NCBI GenBank assembly: GCA_001599935.1
Contig: BCIJ01000007.1
Coordinates: 444,168 to 508,167 of the forward strand
Reading direction: 5' to 3'
Length of the DNA: 64,000 bases
Source of the DNA: Holtermannia corniformis
Lineage: Eukaryota; Basidiomycota; Tremellomycetes; Holtermanniales
Each line of letters opens with the position of its first letter. Position 1 is the first letter of the stretch. Positions 9,735 through 19,710 of the stretch are shown piece by piece. Under the pieces are notes generated by a model. The model saw only the letters and a list, made by a program, of their open reading frames with translations. It had not been told where the DNA came from and did no database searches. A program made the position numbers and the translations under genes.

Positions 9735-10692
9735 TCATCCCTGTCTGTCAGCACGCCCACGCTGGCCGCACAAACCCACCTCCAAGATGCCCATTTCGCG
9801 CCAGCGCTCACTGAGCTCGGCCACGCCCTGGCCCATGCCGCGCGCGTCACGGAGCTCACGCATGTCGACGAGGTCATACTGCTTGCCAAACGCGAGAAAG
9901 TGGGCAAAGAGCGAGTTGAAGTGGGCCTCGATCGAGAGGTGGACAATCTGGGGAAAGTGGGCGTGGTAGATGTGGGCAAAGATGCGGAACAGTTGCTTGT
10001 AAATGTGCTTGGCCGTTGACGGGAACGAGGGGGGGAAGTCGCGTCCTGGCGGTGAGCGTGGCTTGTAACGAGCGGTAAACTCACCACTCTTGGTGGGGAA
10101 GACGGCCTCGTCGTCGAGCAGCTTTTGCACCCACGACATGACATAGTCGATATACGTCGGCGCCGGCAAGCTAACAAGCCGCTTGTTCTGGTCCGGCCAG
10201 GAAAAGTTGACCCTGCAATGTCAGCTCTGGCCCATGAACCGATCACCCACCCATGACCAGCACTCATCGTCGGACAGTTCTGCAGCGTGCAGAAATCCGT
10301 GAGCGCGCCGTAAAAGTGGTTCAGGTTGTTGAAAAAGTCAAAGACTGCGACGTGAGCTCGACCTCACACCCGTGAGACATACTGTTGATGGCCACCCACT
10401 CGTTCTCATCGACGTATTTCGGCGGGGCGACAATCGTTCTGAAACTGCCTTTGACGAGTGCGGCCTTGACAAAGGGCTGGCAAAGGTAGAGCGGCTTGGG
10501 CTGGTCTCGAGCTTGTTGCTGAGCTTGGGATTGGTCCAGTGTGGGCGATGGGAGACCGCCTGGGCCATCGTAGAATCCTTGAGCGGTCGGGGTGTTGGTT
10601 GGAGAGCGCCGGGGTGCACGGAGGCGACTGATGGTCAGGATCGATCACGCTCAGCCAAGGACGTACCCTATCGAGTTGAGAAAGCCAGACAT
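9735..10692 (-). CDS. MOB2: MOB family NDR-kinase activator, Mob2 type
   Basis: Exons (5' to 3') 10692-10667, 10627-10383, 10344-10251, 10212-10085 and 10045-9735 give 267 aa. The protein runs MSGFLNSIG..., YLCQPFVKAALVKGSF, YVDENEWVAIN, FDFFNNLNHFYGALTDFC, LPAPTYIDYVMSWVQ, FPTKSG and FRIFAHIYHAHF. It is most like Mob2, which binds and activates the NDR/LATS kinase Cbk1/Orb6 in polarity and cell separation (RAM/MOR pathway). The FCTLQNC cysteines and the HIYHAHF histidines are the four expected zinc ligands. All four introns are 38-39 nt. The C-terminus has a short Arg/Gly-rich extension. The Mob1/Mob2 choice rests on the LVKGSF-to-NLNHFYG stretch, which matches yeast Mob2 best. Confidence 0.92.
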
Positions 10693-10889
10693 GGTGTGAT
10701 GGCTCGCCGGGAGCGTAGAGATTGAAGATCAGATGTGGTACTTGCTAGTGCGACAGCCCACTACACCGTCTGAACGTCTGGCGTGCAAGAGTACACCTAC
10801 TAACCTCGTCTCATGTGCGTCTCATCCTCGCTCAGACGCGTGCCGTTACGTAACGCGTTTCATGCCATCTACAAAATCATCCTCGTCCA

Positions 10890-12790
10890 CTAGCCCGCAT
10901 GCTCGACAATCGTCGTGACGAGCTTGCCGTGCTGCACGACCGTCTTCATCTGCTCGGGCACGGGCTTCTCCACATAGTCGCCGTCCTCACCGCTCGGGAC
11001 GGAAATGTTGATCGACGACGTCTTGCTCGTGACGACCTCGATCGTGTCGACGCACTCTTTCGAGAGGTAGATCTGACCCGAATCGGTCGTGTCAATCGTC
11101 ACGATTGGTACGATCCCCGTGATTTGGACTTCGAACGAGGGAGACGAAGTGATGCTCAGTTGGGACACGACGGAATCGAGCACGAGCGACGTCTTGTGGC
11201 AGTTGACTGCGGGATTAGTCCAGTCGCGGCTGTGGAGCACACTCACCTAGACTGATCGCATTGACCTTGCCGACGACGCGGACGACCGACTTTTTCAGAC
11301 CATACAGGTGCACAGTCTGCTGCAGCTCGGTTTGGTCAATCACGATATCGCTCTTGTTCTCGTGGTATTCCTAAGCGCGTCAGCTCACCCCTCGCCAGGC
11401 ACCAACGCACAACAAGCCACTTGGTCCCCTCGAGCTCCGTCTTGGCCGGGTTCTTCTTGGCCGCACTAGGCGCACGCGCGAGCGAGGCAGGTTTCGCAGG
11501 GACGGCCGGCACCTTTTTCGACGATTCCGGCACAGTGCTCCCGGCGCGCAGAGACGGGTTCTTGTGCGTCATTTGCGAGGGGTCGACTTTGCGCAGGCCA
11601 GAAGTTACGGCGCCGCCCTTGTTGATGTCGGCCATGAGCGCTGCGGCGGGAGCTGGGGAAGCAGCTGGCGGCGCGGCGGCAGGAGGCGGAGGTGGGGGAG
11701 GGGGCGGCGGCGCACCGACTGTAGCCGATGGCGCCGAGGCTGGCGCAGCGGGACCCTTGGGGTTCCACGACGTGCCCGTCGTGTGCCACTGCTTGACGTA
11801 CTTTTGCAGAGCGTCAAGCAGCGCGGCAAACGAGCGCGCCCATGCAACCTGCTTTACATCCCTGCCAGGTCAGTCATGTTCACGGCAGTAGCACGTACGT
11901 GTCCTTGAACTGCTTGATCACGCGGTCAAGGTAGAATTGGGCGGCATTCTTCATCTCGGTCACAAACGGCGCCGGCGCCGGTTCCTGCGGCTGTCAGCTC
12001 GATTACAAGACGCCAGACGACGTACAACCTGTACCCAGCCAAACGCGCTAACGCCTTCTGCAACCGCCGTGAGCTGGTTGACCCACTCGCGGCCGTCTTT
12101 AGCCCTCGAGGCCTTTTCCTTGTACTCGAGGATCTTGCCGATTGCCGACGCTTGCGGCTCCAGAAGGGGCGCAAGGCCTTGAGCCGACGGCTTGGCATGC
12201 GCCGACGCGAGCGAGAGAAAGGCACGTTGCTGCTCGAGCAACGACTGGATCAACGTCGCCTGCAGACGTCAGTATTGACCTTTTCTCACTTCTGACCAAC
12301 ATGCTCAGTGACAGGCCCACCAGCGTCCTTTGCTTTTGTAAGAAAGTCTTGAAACACCCCGCTAATGATATCATCTTGGTATGCCTTGACGGCGGGCGAC
12401 GAGGGCTTTTCAGGTTCAGCCGCAGGGGGAGGGGGAGGGGGAGGGGGAGGGGGCGGTACGACGTGACCAGCGATCGCGTCGTGCGTCGCCGAGGTCGACG
12501 GCTGGATGCGAGGAGTTTGCACAGGTGCAGCGGCGGCAGACGCATTGGATAAAGCGATATCCTCCAACCGAGATGTCGCAGCTGACTTGTTAAGTTTGGC
12601 AGTCGGCTAGCCATCGGACATACCCTCTAGCCGCTTGCTACAGAATCGTCAGCTCAGTCGTACATGTCAGAGCAAACGCACATGATGGTCGCGAGCGAGT
12701 GGATGCCCGTCGAGGGCGGTGCTTGAGCGCTCGCAGGGTTGGACGGCTGCTTGCGTCAGTCTGGCCTGGTGATACCTTATAACCCACCAT
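10890..12790 (-). CDS. Adenylyl cyclase-associated protein (CAP/Srv2)
   Basis: Exons 12790-12788, 12746-12682, 12637-12624, 12581-12301, 12259-12029, 11984-11899, 11861-11411, 11370-11247 and 11206-10890 give 523 aa. The N-terminal oligomerisation/cyclase-binding part reads HSLATIIKRLEAATSRLED. A proline run (about residues 60-75) precedes the helical folded domain. A second polyproline run (PPPPPPPPPP) and the WH2-like region GLRKVD..MTHKNPSLR precede the C-terminal CARP beta-helix (KWLVEYHENKSDIV to VNCHKTS). CAP recycles cofilin-bound ADP-actin and links actin to Ras/cAMP signalling. The first exon as modelled holds only the ATG codon, and exon 3 is 14 nt; both fit phase and splice consensus. 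Exon 1 is the least certain part. Confidence 0.92.
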
Positions 12791-13513
12791 GATGATTCTA
12801 GCAAGCTACGCAACGTCAACAGTACACTGAAGCATTCACCACCGCGATGGAACCCTCAGACACGCCTTAACATTCCCCTGTAGCACCGGCAGCGCGTGCT
12901 CCGCCCGGTCCCAGCCTCGCAGCTAGACCAGAGCGTGCACGGCCGCACGTCGATTGAGCGTGTAGCCCTCCCAACGTCGGATCGCATTGCCGTGCTGACG
13001 CAGCGAGCAATGTCCGGGTGCTTGCGGATAACTTATCATATCATCATTGGGTAGCGGTGGTGAGACGATGGCCCGGATGAGCACGGACACGCACCTGGAT
13101 GGGGATGCTGAACAGGATCAGTGGGAGTCTGAGCTGTTCGAGGTAGAGTACTCACGACTGGATGCGCCTGTCGTCTGCAAGATGCTGATGCCCACCTGGC
13201 TATGGACAGCTGGTGGTCGTGTACTGCCCGTGCTGATCCTAATCCATCGGGCTCATTACCATTTGATTACTAATCAAATGTTGATGCAATCAGCATTACC
13301 ACATTCCAAATCGTAATCACGTTCTAATACATCAGGATCGCAAAGGTAATAGGCCTGCTCATTACCATGTGGCTTGTAATCAGCTTGAAATACGATTAAG
13401 ATCACTACACTCCAGCTCGTAATCACCGTTGTAATGCATTAGGATCGCAAAGGTAATCAGCCCGACGGCAGTCACGAACAGACATCTAGCTGATCACCAT
13501 CCCATGGGTCACC
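12791..13513. promoter_or_regulatory. Divergent promoter region between CAP and the ZW10-like gene, with ATTAC/GTAAT repeats
   Basis: This 723-bp gap separates two genes transcribed away from each other. From about 13240 to 13470 it is AT-rich and dense in GTAATCA/TGATTAC words. It holds a perfect palindrome with 10-bp arms around a central C (13260-13280). It also holds two imperfect copies about 105 bp apart of a block containing AGGATCGCAAAGGTAAT. This may be a shared regulatory array; no protein is encoded. Confidence 0.5.
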
Positions 13514-16500
13514 ATGTTCCCCGTTCCTGCCCACCTTCCTCGCCATGACGGCGACAGGCCGATGGATCACGTCGCTGGGCCAGCCGTGTCGCCAGAACAA
13601 GACGCAGGACCGACCAACCTCGTGTTGGACATTCTCAAGCCGCTTCTTGACGCTCGTGATGGACGGATCCCAACGCAGGCGGTTGTGAGCGTGAGGGAGA
13701 CGCTACAGGCTGCAGTGGACTTCACAAAGGTGCGCTGATTGTGATTGCTGCATGATACTGGCTGATCTAGGCAGTCACGCACACACGAGCTCGTCCAGTC
13801 CAACTATCCTAGCATCTCGCATCAGATTCAGACATCCGCAGCGGTCCAGGAGGAACTAGCAGGGATAGAAACAGAGTTATCACAGCTGGAAAAGCTCGTA
13901 GACCCTCGAGGCAGCTCTGTATGTGTTCTACCTGACACACCAACCCAACTGACGGCCAGTCTCTCTTGCCGCCGCTCGTGACATTCCTCGAGGAGCATTC
14001 GGCAAACGTCCAGGCCCACACGCGTGCGCAGAGTAGATTGCAAGTCTTGCGAGCCGTTGCAAGCAAACGAGACGCTGTTCTGCATCTCGAGCGGGCCGTA
14101 TGGGCCGGCCAAGGCGCAAGCGCAAACGTACTGGACGACCTCGACTCGCTCTCTGCACCCGGGCAAGAGCAGTCTGGCACACAGGTCGAGACAGTCATCA
14201 ATGTCAGTCAAGCCCCAACACACTCGCAAAGCTCATCGGTGCAGTCTCGCATCCGTGCGCTTCGCGACTTGGTCACAGAACAACTGATCACGACCTTTCA
14301 CCGCGCCGTCTCGTTCTCTGCAGAATCAGGCTCAGGGACCGTGCTCAGTATCAGGCGCTCGATCCTGCTCGAACGCGGCAATCGTACGTACCACGCGCAA
14401 GCGCCGACGCTGACTCGTACAGTCTCAAAATCGAGCTTGGCGCCACGCCCACTGCCAAAAGCGATCGCATATCCGTCCGTCCCGCTCGAGCAGCTTCTCG
14501 AAGCGCTCGGTCGGCTCGGGAGCTTGCCATCACTGGTCACCAACGTTGAAAAGCGCGTCATGGCCGATATCGTCGCTCCTCTACTTTCATCCCACTCGCG
14601 CTCGACTGCTACCGTCGAGACGTCTTCAACGGACAGCGTTGCACTGTTACGTCTCAACACTCCCTCATCACCCCCGTCAAGCACCGAGATCCTGTCCAAC
14701 CTGCAAACAGTGTATACATTCATCGCATCGCATCTCGCATCCACATCGCTCCAGTCTGTCATCTTACAAACAACTCTCGACTCTCTCCTGCTCGAAACGA
14801 TTCCAGACGACCTGGCAGCTCTACCCGTTTGGCTGCAGACAACGCAAGAGACTGTCGAGTTTGAACAAGAAATCCTCGCATCCGGGTCGGGGGAGACCAA
14901 GGCCGAGCGCCCACTTAAAGCGTTTGCAGACGGCCATGCGGTTCAGACGTGGGCTATCCGCCGTCGACGGCTCGTTGCGGACCGCGCCAGACGGTTGATC
15001 ACGACCTCGGGCGGGTGGCGAGGATGGGACGGGCGCGCAGTTCAGCGCGACAAGGAGATCATCGAGTTTGTCGAAGTCGAGATCGAAGACAACGTCGATG
15101 CAACCAAGCCGGGCGAGGACGTCGACTTTGGCTGGGGGTTCGATGACGAGTCACCTGCTGAACCAAGTGCTGTTGCGTCACCTGCAGACGACGGCTGGGG
15201 ATTTAGCGAACAGAGTAATGGTGACGCCGACGGTGACGGATGGGACTTTGACCCAACGCCAGCGCCCGCACCTGCACCGCCCGCCGCACCGGCCAAACCC
15301 GTTCGGGAAGCTCGCAAACTCGGTAAACTCAAAGCCAAGCAAGCTCAACAACGGTCCGTCTCTGCCTCGCCCCCACCACTGGCCGAAGACAGCTGGGACA
15401 ATGGCTGGGCAGAGAGTTCGAGTCCGAAGAAGAAGCCCAAAGTCGAGTTGCCGCCTGTGCAGATCCCGACCAAGCCGAAAAGGGTCGAGGTGCAGGAGCG
15501 TCCGCGGGTCGTGCAAGAGTCCATGCTGGTGTCGGTTGCTTGTGACGACATGGTCAAACTGGCACGGGGGGTGTTGCGCGAGTCGGCCGAGCTGACACAG
15601 CTGGCGTGAGTGGCGCATGAATCTACGCCGAAAGCTGATTCGGACAGATCCCAAGCGTCTGCTACCGACTTGTCGAGCTCGCAAGAGCTACTCCGGTATT
15701 CCGCTCGAGACGTGTTCGACCTCTACCGCGCACTAATGCCCGTCACGTTCGGCCGGCAACTGCGCGACGTACCAAGTATCGGCATGCAACTCTACAACGA
15801 TTGCCAGCACCTCGCGTCGGAAGTCGCCATTCTCGGGCGTGAATCGCAAGAATGGGCCGAGATCGGCACAGAACTGGCGCAACGCCTAGTCACGTTTGGC
15901 GAGCGCAACTTTGCATCTCAGTTGGCGATCCATACCGACGGTCTGATGGAGAGCTTGGCTGAAGCTGGTGGATTCGCGAATACTGCCAACGAGGCTGCGT
16001 TTCGCCGGTGTGAGCGTGCGATACATCAAGTCACGCACAAGCTTGAGAGCTTGCATCGCGTGTGGACCGTGAGTGCGCGCTCTACCTTGCGCGTGCTAAC
16101 GATACAGGGTGTGCTTCCTGCCAGCACCTGTCAGGATGTCCTTGGCAGGCTACTCGACGCCGCCGTGTCCAAGATTGCTGCTGACATCCTCGCTATACCC
16201 GACATTACCGAGCTCGAGTCGAATCGGCTCGGCGAGTTGTGCAAGCTGCTGCACCCGCTGGATCAGCTCTTCATCCTACCCGGAGCAGACGTGAGTGCGC
16301 AATCGCTCAACCTGGCTGACGAGCAGCGCACCAACGTCGCGGCAGCCGTCCCGCACTGGCTCAAGTTTTGCTACATCTCCGAATTGATGGTAAGTCGATC
16401 CCCGACGTCGTCGTCATACCCGGGCTTATCGCCGGATCAGCAAGCGTCCCTCGTCGACATTCTCTACCTGTTCGATTCTGGCGGTCAGTGTGGCATCCAA

Positions 16501-16646
16501 GCATCGAACGCTGCTGATTGTGCGCAGCATTGATCGACTTTGACCTCGACGAGATCACCAACCTGATCCGAGCACTGTTTGCAGAGACGCCGCAGCGGGC
16601 GAATGCAGTAGACCACGTCTTGGCCGGTCACCCTACGGTAGCATGA
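13514..16646 (+). CDS. ZW10/Dsl1-like vesicle-tethering protein
   Basis: Exons 13514-13729, 13775-13918, 13960-15605, 15648-16068, 16108-16290, 16327-16389, 16441-16483 and 16528-16646 give 944 aa. The N-terminal half is helical with heptad-like Leu patterns. The middle carries an acidic, Trp-rich linker: FGWGFDDE, DGWGFSEQ, DGWDFDP, DSWDNGWAE. In Dsl1 such Trp motifs bind coatomer. The C-terminal half (YRALMPVTFGRQL, MQLYNDCQHLASEV, LHRVWTV, LPHWLKFCYISELM-like, DFDLDEITNLIRALFAET) matches the ZW10/Dsl1 family. The product would tether COPI vesicles at the ER together with Tip20/Sec39 homologues, and in ZW10 form may also act at kinetochores. The intron 16291-16326 is only 36 nt, in frame and without a stop, so it could be missed. 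Confidence 0.82.
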
Positions 16647-16670
16647 TTGACGCACGATTCGGACATGCAA

Positions 16671-16717
16671 CATTGCTATCTATGACAGCCAACGACCACT
16701 AGCACGGCTTGGCACCG
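16671..16717 (+). repeat. 47-bp direct repeat, left copy
   Basis: Matches 18134-18180 with 3 mismatches in 47 (core CCAACGACCACTAGCACGGC identical). It begins 24 bp after the ZW10-like stop codon. Together with the right copy it brackets the degenerate family gene. Confidence 0.9.
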
Positions 16718-16871
16718 GCTCTTGGCTGCAACAAAAACGTACTCTGCTAATTCATAAAACGTCGTCGTTGTCGTTTGAATAATCAAGTACAAAGTGTGCG
16801 TCGGCAAATCATCACCGCGAGACAGCCTTCTCCACGCCCTCACCCCACCCCTTGGTACTGAGTGAGCTTTT

Positions 16872-18127
16872 TCACGGGCGCAGTCGTTTGCTCCTGCGGA
16901 CGGCGGGTTCGAGGCCAGCAAGTTTCGAACGACGAGTGGCGTTTTGCTTTGGGCGCGGCGTGGGCGTCTTGGACGGCGTCGGGAGTTTTTGCTTGGGCGC
17001 CGGTGTCAACAGCGCCGTGAGGTGGAGGACGCCATCGATTCTCTGACGCGTGCGCGAAGCGGCCGCGACGATGTAGGTGAACGATTCCAGCATGCCGAGG
17101 GTGCCGAGTGGAGCGTGGGCTGGACGAGCGTTGATTGTGGGCGCAATCTGAAGCGTGTCACGGTCCAAGTATACGTGGGTTACGCTTTCCGGAGTGAAGA
17201 TGGACCCATAGTCAAGGTGGTTGTCGCGCATGCTGACCACAACCTGTCATCGATGGTCAGCGCTGGCTCGTCTCCACATGCAACTCACGCGGCGTAACCA
17301 ATTCATCGTGCTGCTCAAGGCTTGTTGACTCACACTCGCTTGCACGCTCGACGCGCGCACCTGCCATGAGTCGGTGTCTGGTCCGGTGAACATGGCGTTG
17401 GAGGTCGCCAGATGAGAGATGGCGGCCGAGTCGACCTCTTGCTCAAAAAGACGCCGAGTAGGTACGGGGAGCTTGTGCTCCCTAGAGGCCGTTCGAGCTG
17501 TACGATTGGTTTTGCCTGTACAAGCCAGTCCGGCGTAGGCGAGGTCCGTTGGTCGAGGGTCGACCGCCCGACACCGCGACCAAAGCTGCGGATGCGCGTC
17601 TGGTCGCCGCTAGCGCGGATGCCTAGGGCAGCCAACTTGTTCAGGCCAAAGTCGAACATGGTCTCGCCGTAGTACATGGCCATGTTCGCGCGGACACTAC
17701 CGAAGTCGGGTAGGAACCGGTCGTTTGCGTCTTGAAGATCGAGCGCCTGCAAATGCTGTGCCGGTCCCCATGCCTCGGGACGCGTCATGTGGAACGCGGC
17801 GTTGTCCTCGAGCGCGACTTTGGCTTCGGGGACCATGCCAGCATTCCACTCGAGTCGAACGCCTTTCGCTCTGTCAGCGGCCGCAGAAGCGAGCGGCTGC
17901 GGGGGATGCGAGCTGAGGCGGTTTGGCACGATCGCGATGACCTCGTCAACGCCGTCTTCAGTCTCGGCGTCGTCGCCTTCGGCCTCGAACTCGGCAATCA
18001 TCGAGGCATAACAGAGGTCTGGTACATTCTCTAGCAGCTCGGCGATGTTGGTGACTTTGTCGAGGTTGAAGACGCCCACGACGACCGTGCTTGTTTGACG
18101 ACTCGACCTCTGACTCGTTGTTGCCAC
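16872..18127 (-). pseudogene. Degenerate copy 1 of the SPTPDW gene family
   Basis: The region aligns end to end with the intact copies at 23849-25077 and 33879-35058: AELLENVPDLCYASM, AAADRAKGVRLEW, FGRGVGR..LDQRTSPTPDW, SSPYLLGVF, then after one intron (17288-17244) VVVSMRDNHLDYGSIFTPES, VTHVYLDRD and VAAASRTRQRIDGVLHL, ending in a basic tail. Two defects are visible. There is no in-frame ATG at the expected start (GTC GTG GGC where copy 3 has ATG GTC GGG, and a stop upstream). A T tract on the coding strand (plus-strand 17445-17449) is one base short, which shifts the frame right after LLGVF. The second exon is otherwise clean, so the loss is recent or partly a sequencing error. Function unknown. 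Confidence 0.7.
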
Positions 18128-18133
18128 CTAGTC

Positions 18134-18180
18134 CATTGCTATCTGTGACAACCAACGACCACTAGCACGGCTTGGCATCG
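18134..18180 (+). repeat. 47-bp direct repeat, right copy
   Basis: Partner of 16671-16717. It lies immediately upstream of the degenerate family copy, 1,463 bp from its partner. Confidence 0.9.
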
Positions 18181-18372
18181 ACACGCTCTCGGCCTGTCGT
18201 GCGCTCTGCCTGGGTGAAACAGGTCCACCGACATCGCATCGTCAACGCAGAGCACCAGCGCCCTCCTTTGTCGCTGCGGCCGATCACGCCAATCGCAGAG
18301 TCAATGCGAGCCCGCTGAGCGCCATCTCGCTCGAGCGAGACGGTAGGCCAGTGGTCGACCTAGTCCTACAGC

Positions 18373-19647
18373 ATGACCCTCTCTCCCGTCGTCCTGCACT
18401 CGCCCGTCCCCTTTCCAAGGTCGCCGAAGCACCACCCATCGCTGTCCTTGACCCCGTCTCCGTCGGCGCATGCGTATCCCAAAGGCGAGCCGGAACCGGC
18501 GCTCCGGCATGATCACAGGCAGGAACTCGGTCGGCGCGAACTGGATGCTCTCAAGCTGCACATGCTGCTCATGTACACGGACGAGCACTCGATCCTTTGG
18601 AGCGATCTCGAACGCCATTTCTGGGGATGGGAGGAGAAACGGCTGAACGCGGCGGTCGCTGTCCTCGAGGCTGAGGTCGGTCGCTCTCTAGTGCTGCTCA
18701 TGCTGACCCTGTAGGACTTGGTCGAGATAGAGGCTCTCGAGTCGTCCAATCCATATGCACCGGAAGACGCCATCTTGACGTTGCTCCTCCCTGGCGATCA
18801 CCAGCGACAGCCCCTTCCCTGGCCAGGACACTCGCACCATCACTCGCCTCCCAAGCTCCACACACCGTCTGTCTACCCTCCCAACATTTCCCGCACCGTC
18901 TCGGTCGCCTCGTTCGCACCCCTCACTCAATCCCACGGCAACACCCCCGCGATCCGACCCAACGCCTCTCACAGCGAGCGCCCCATCGACGGCGGGACAG
19001 AGACACCACCGTCAACGTCCAAAGTGCTATCAGAGATGCCTACGCAGCACGTCACCCCGCTCATGCTCGCCGTCGGCCAAGCCGTGTCCAACCCACGCTC
19101 ACGCACAATCTCCCAGTATGGCCAAAACGCACGCCTGGCAACCGCGTCCGCGTCGGATCTCGCGCAAGAGATTGAAGCTCTCGACCTCGATGGTCCGCTC
19201 AGTCATGCCCCGGCCGTACTCGAGTCGCTCGCGCCAGAGATGAATGTGCGCCCACCACCGTCCACGCACGATCCCTCGCTCCTCACACCTCGGATCTCAA
19301 TCAGCGCATCCACCGTTGCGTGGTCACACACGCCGCCGGCAATCATCATGTCCGAAGCGATCCGATCGGGCCTCGGAACGCCAACGAGCAAGCTGCAAAA
19401 GGCGCCGAGGATGCCTTGGGGTGGCTACGGCTCGTCACCAGCATACGACTATGAGCAAAAGGACGAAGCTCGCGCACAGCGTGCCAGACGGACCGAGGCG
19501 CTCACAAGCTCAGTCGTGACCGAGGCCGAGTGGGACGCTCTGGAAATGGTACAAGCGCTGCCAGCTCCCATCAGATCACCAGAGAACAACCGGCGTGTGG
19601 TGAGCGCTACCAAGCCAATCCTCAAGATGGGCGGCGAATGGGACTGA
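18373..19647 (+). CDS. Unknown Ser/Pro-rich protein with a short conserved-looking helical block
   Basis: Exons 18373-18675 and 18715-19647 give 411 aa. Residues about 45-115 (ALRHDHRQELGRRELDALKL, HMLLMYTDEHSILWSDLERH, then FWGWEEKRLNAAVAVLEAED, LVEIEALE) look folded and helical. The remainder is low-complexity, rich in Ser, Pro and Thr, with scattered S/T-P sites. I do not recognise the family. No signal peptide or membrane span is seen. The single 39-nt intron joins in frame, which supports a real gene. Confidence 0.65.
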
Positions 19648-19710
19648 GGACGCAAGTCAGCATGATAGATGCGATGCATGGTTGTAACAACACGAAGACC
19701 CGGAAAACGT

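Noticed and set aside
15178..15684. 168-codon minus-strand Arg-rich ORF inside the ZW10-like gene
   Set aside because: It is the antisense shadow of the acidic Trp-rich linker of the real gene.
17287..18127. Treating family copy 1 as an intact gene starting at 18127
   Set aside because: The frame there begins with GTG preceded by a stop and diverges from the family after LLGVF because of a missing base.
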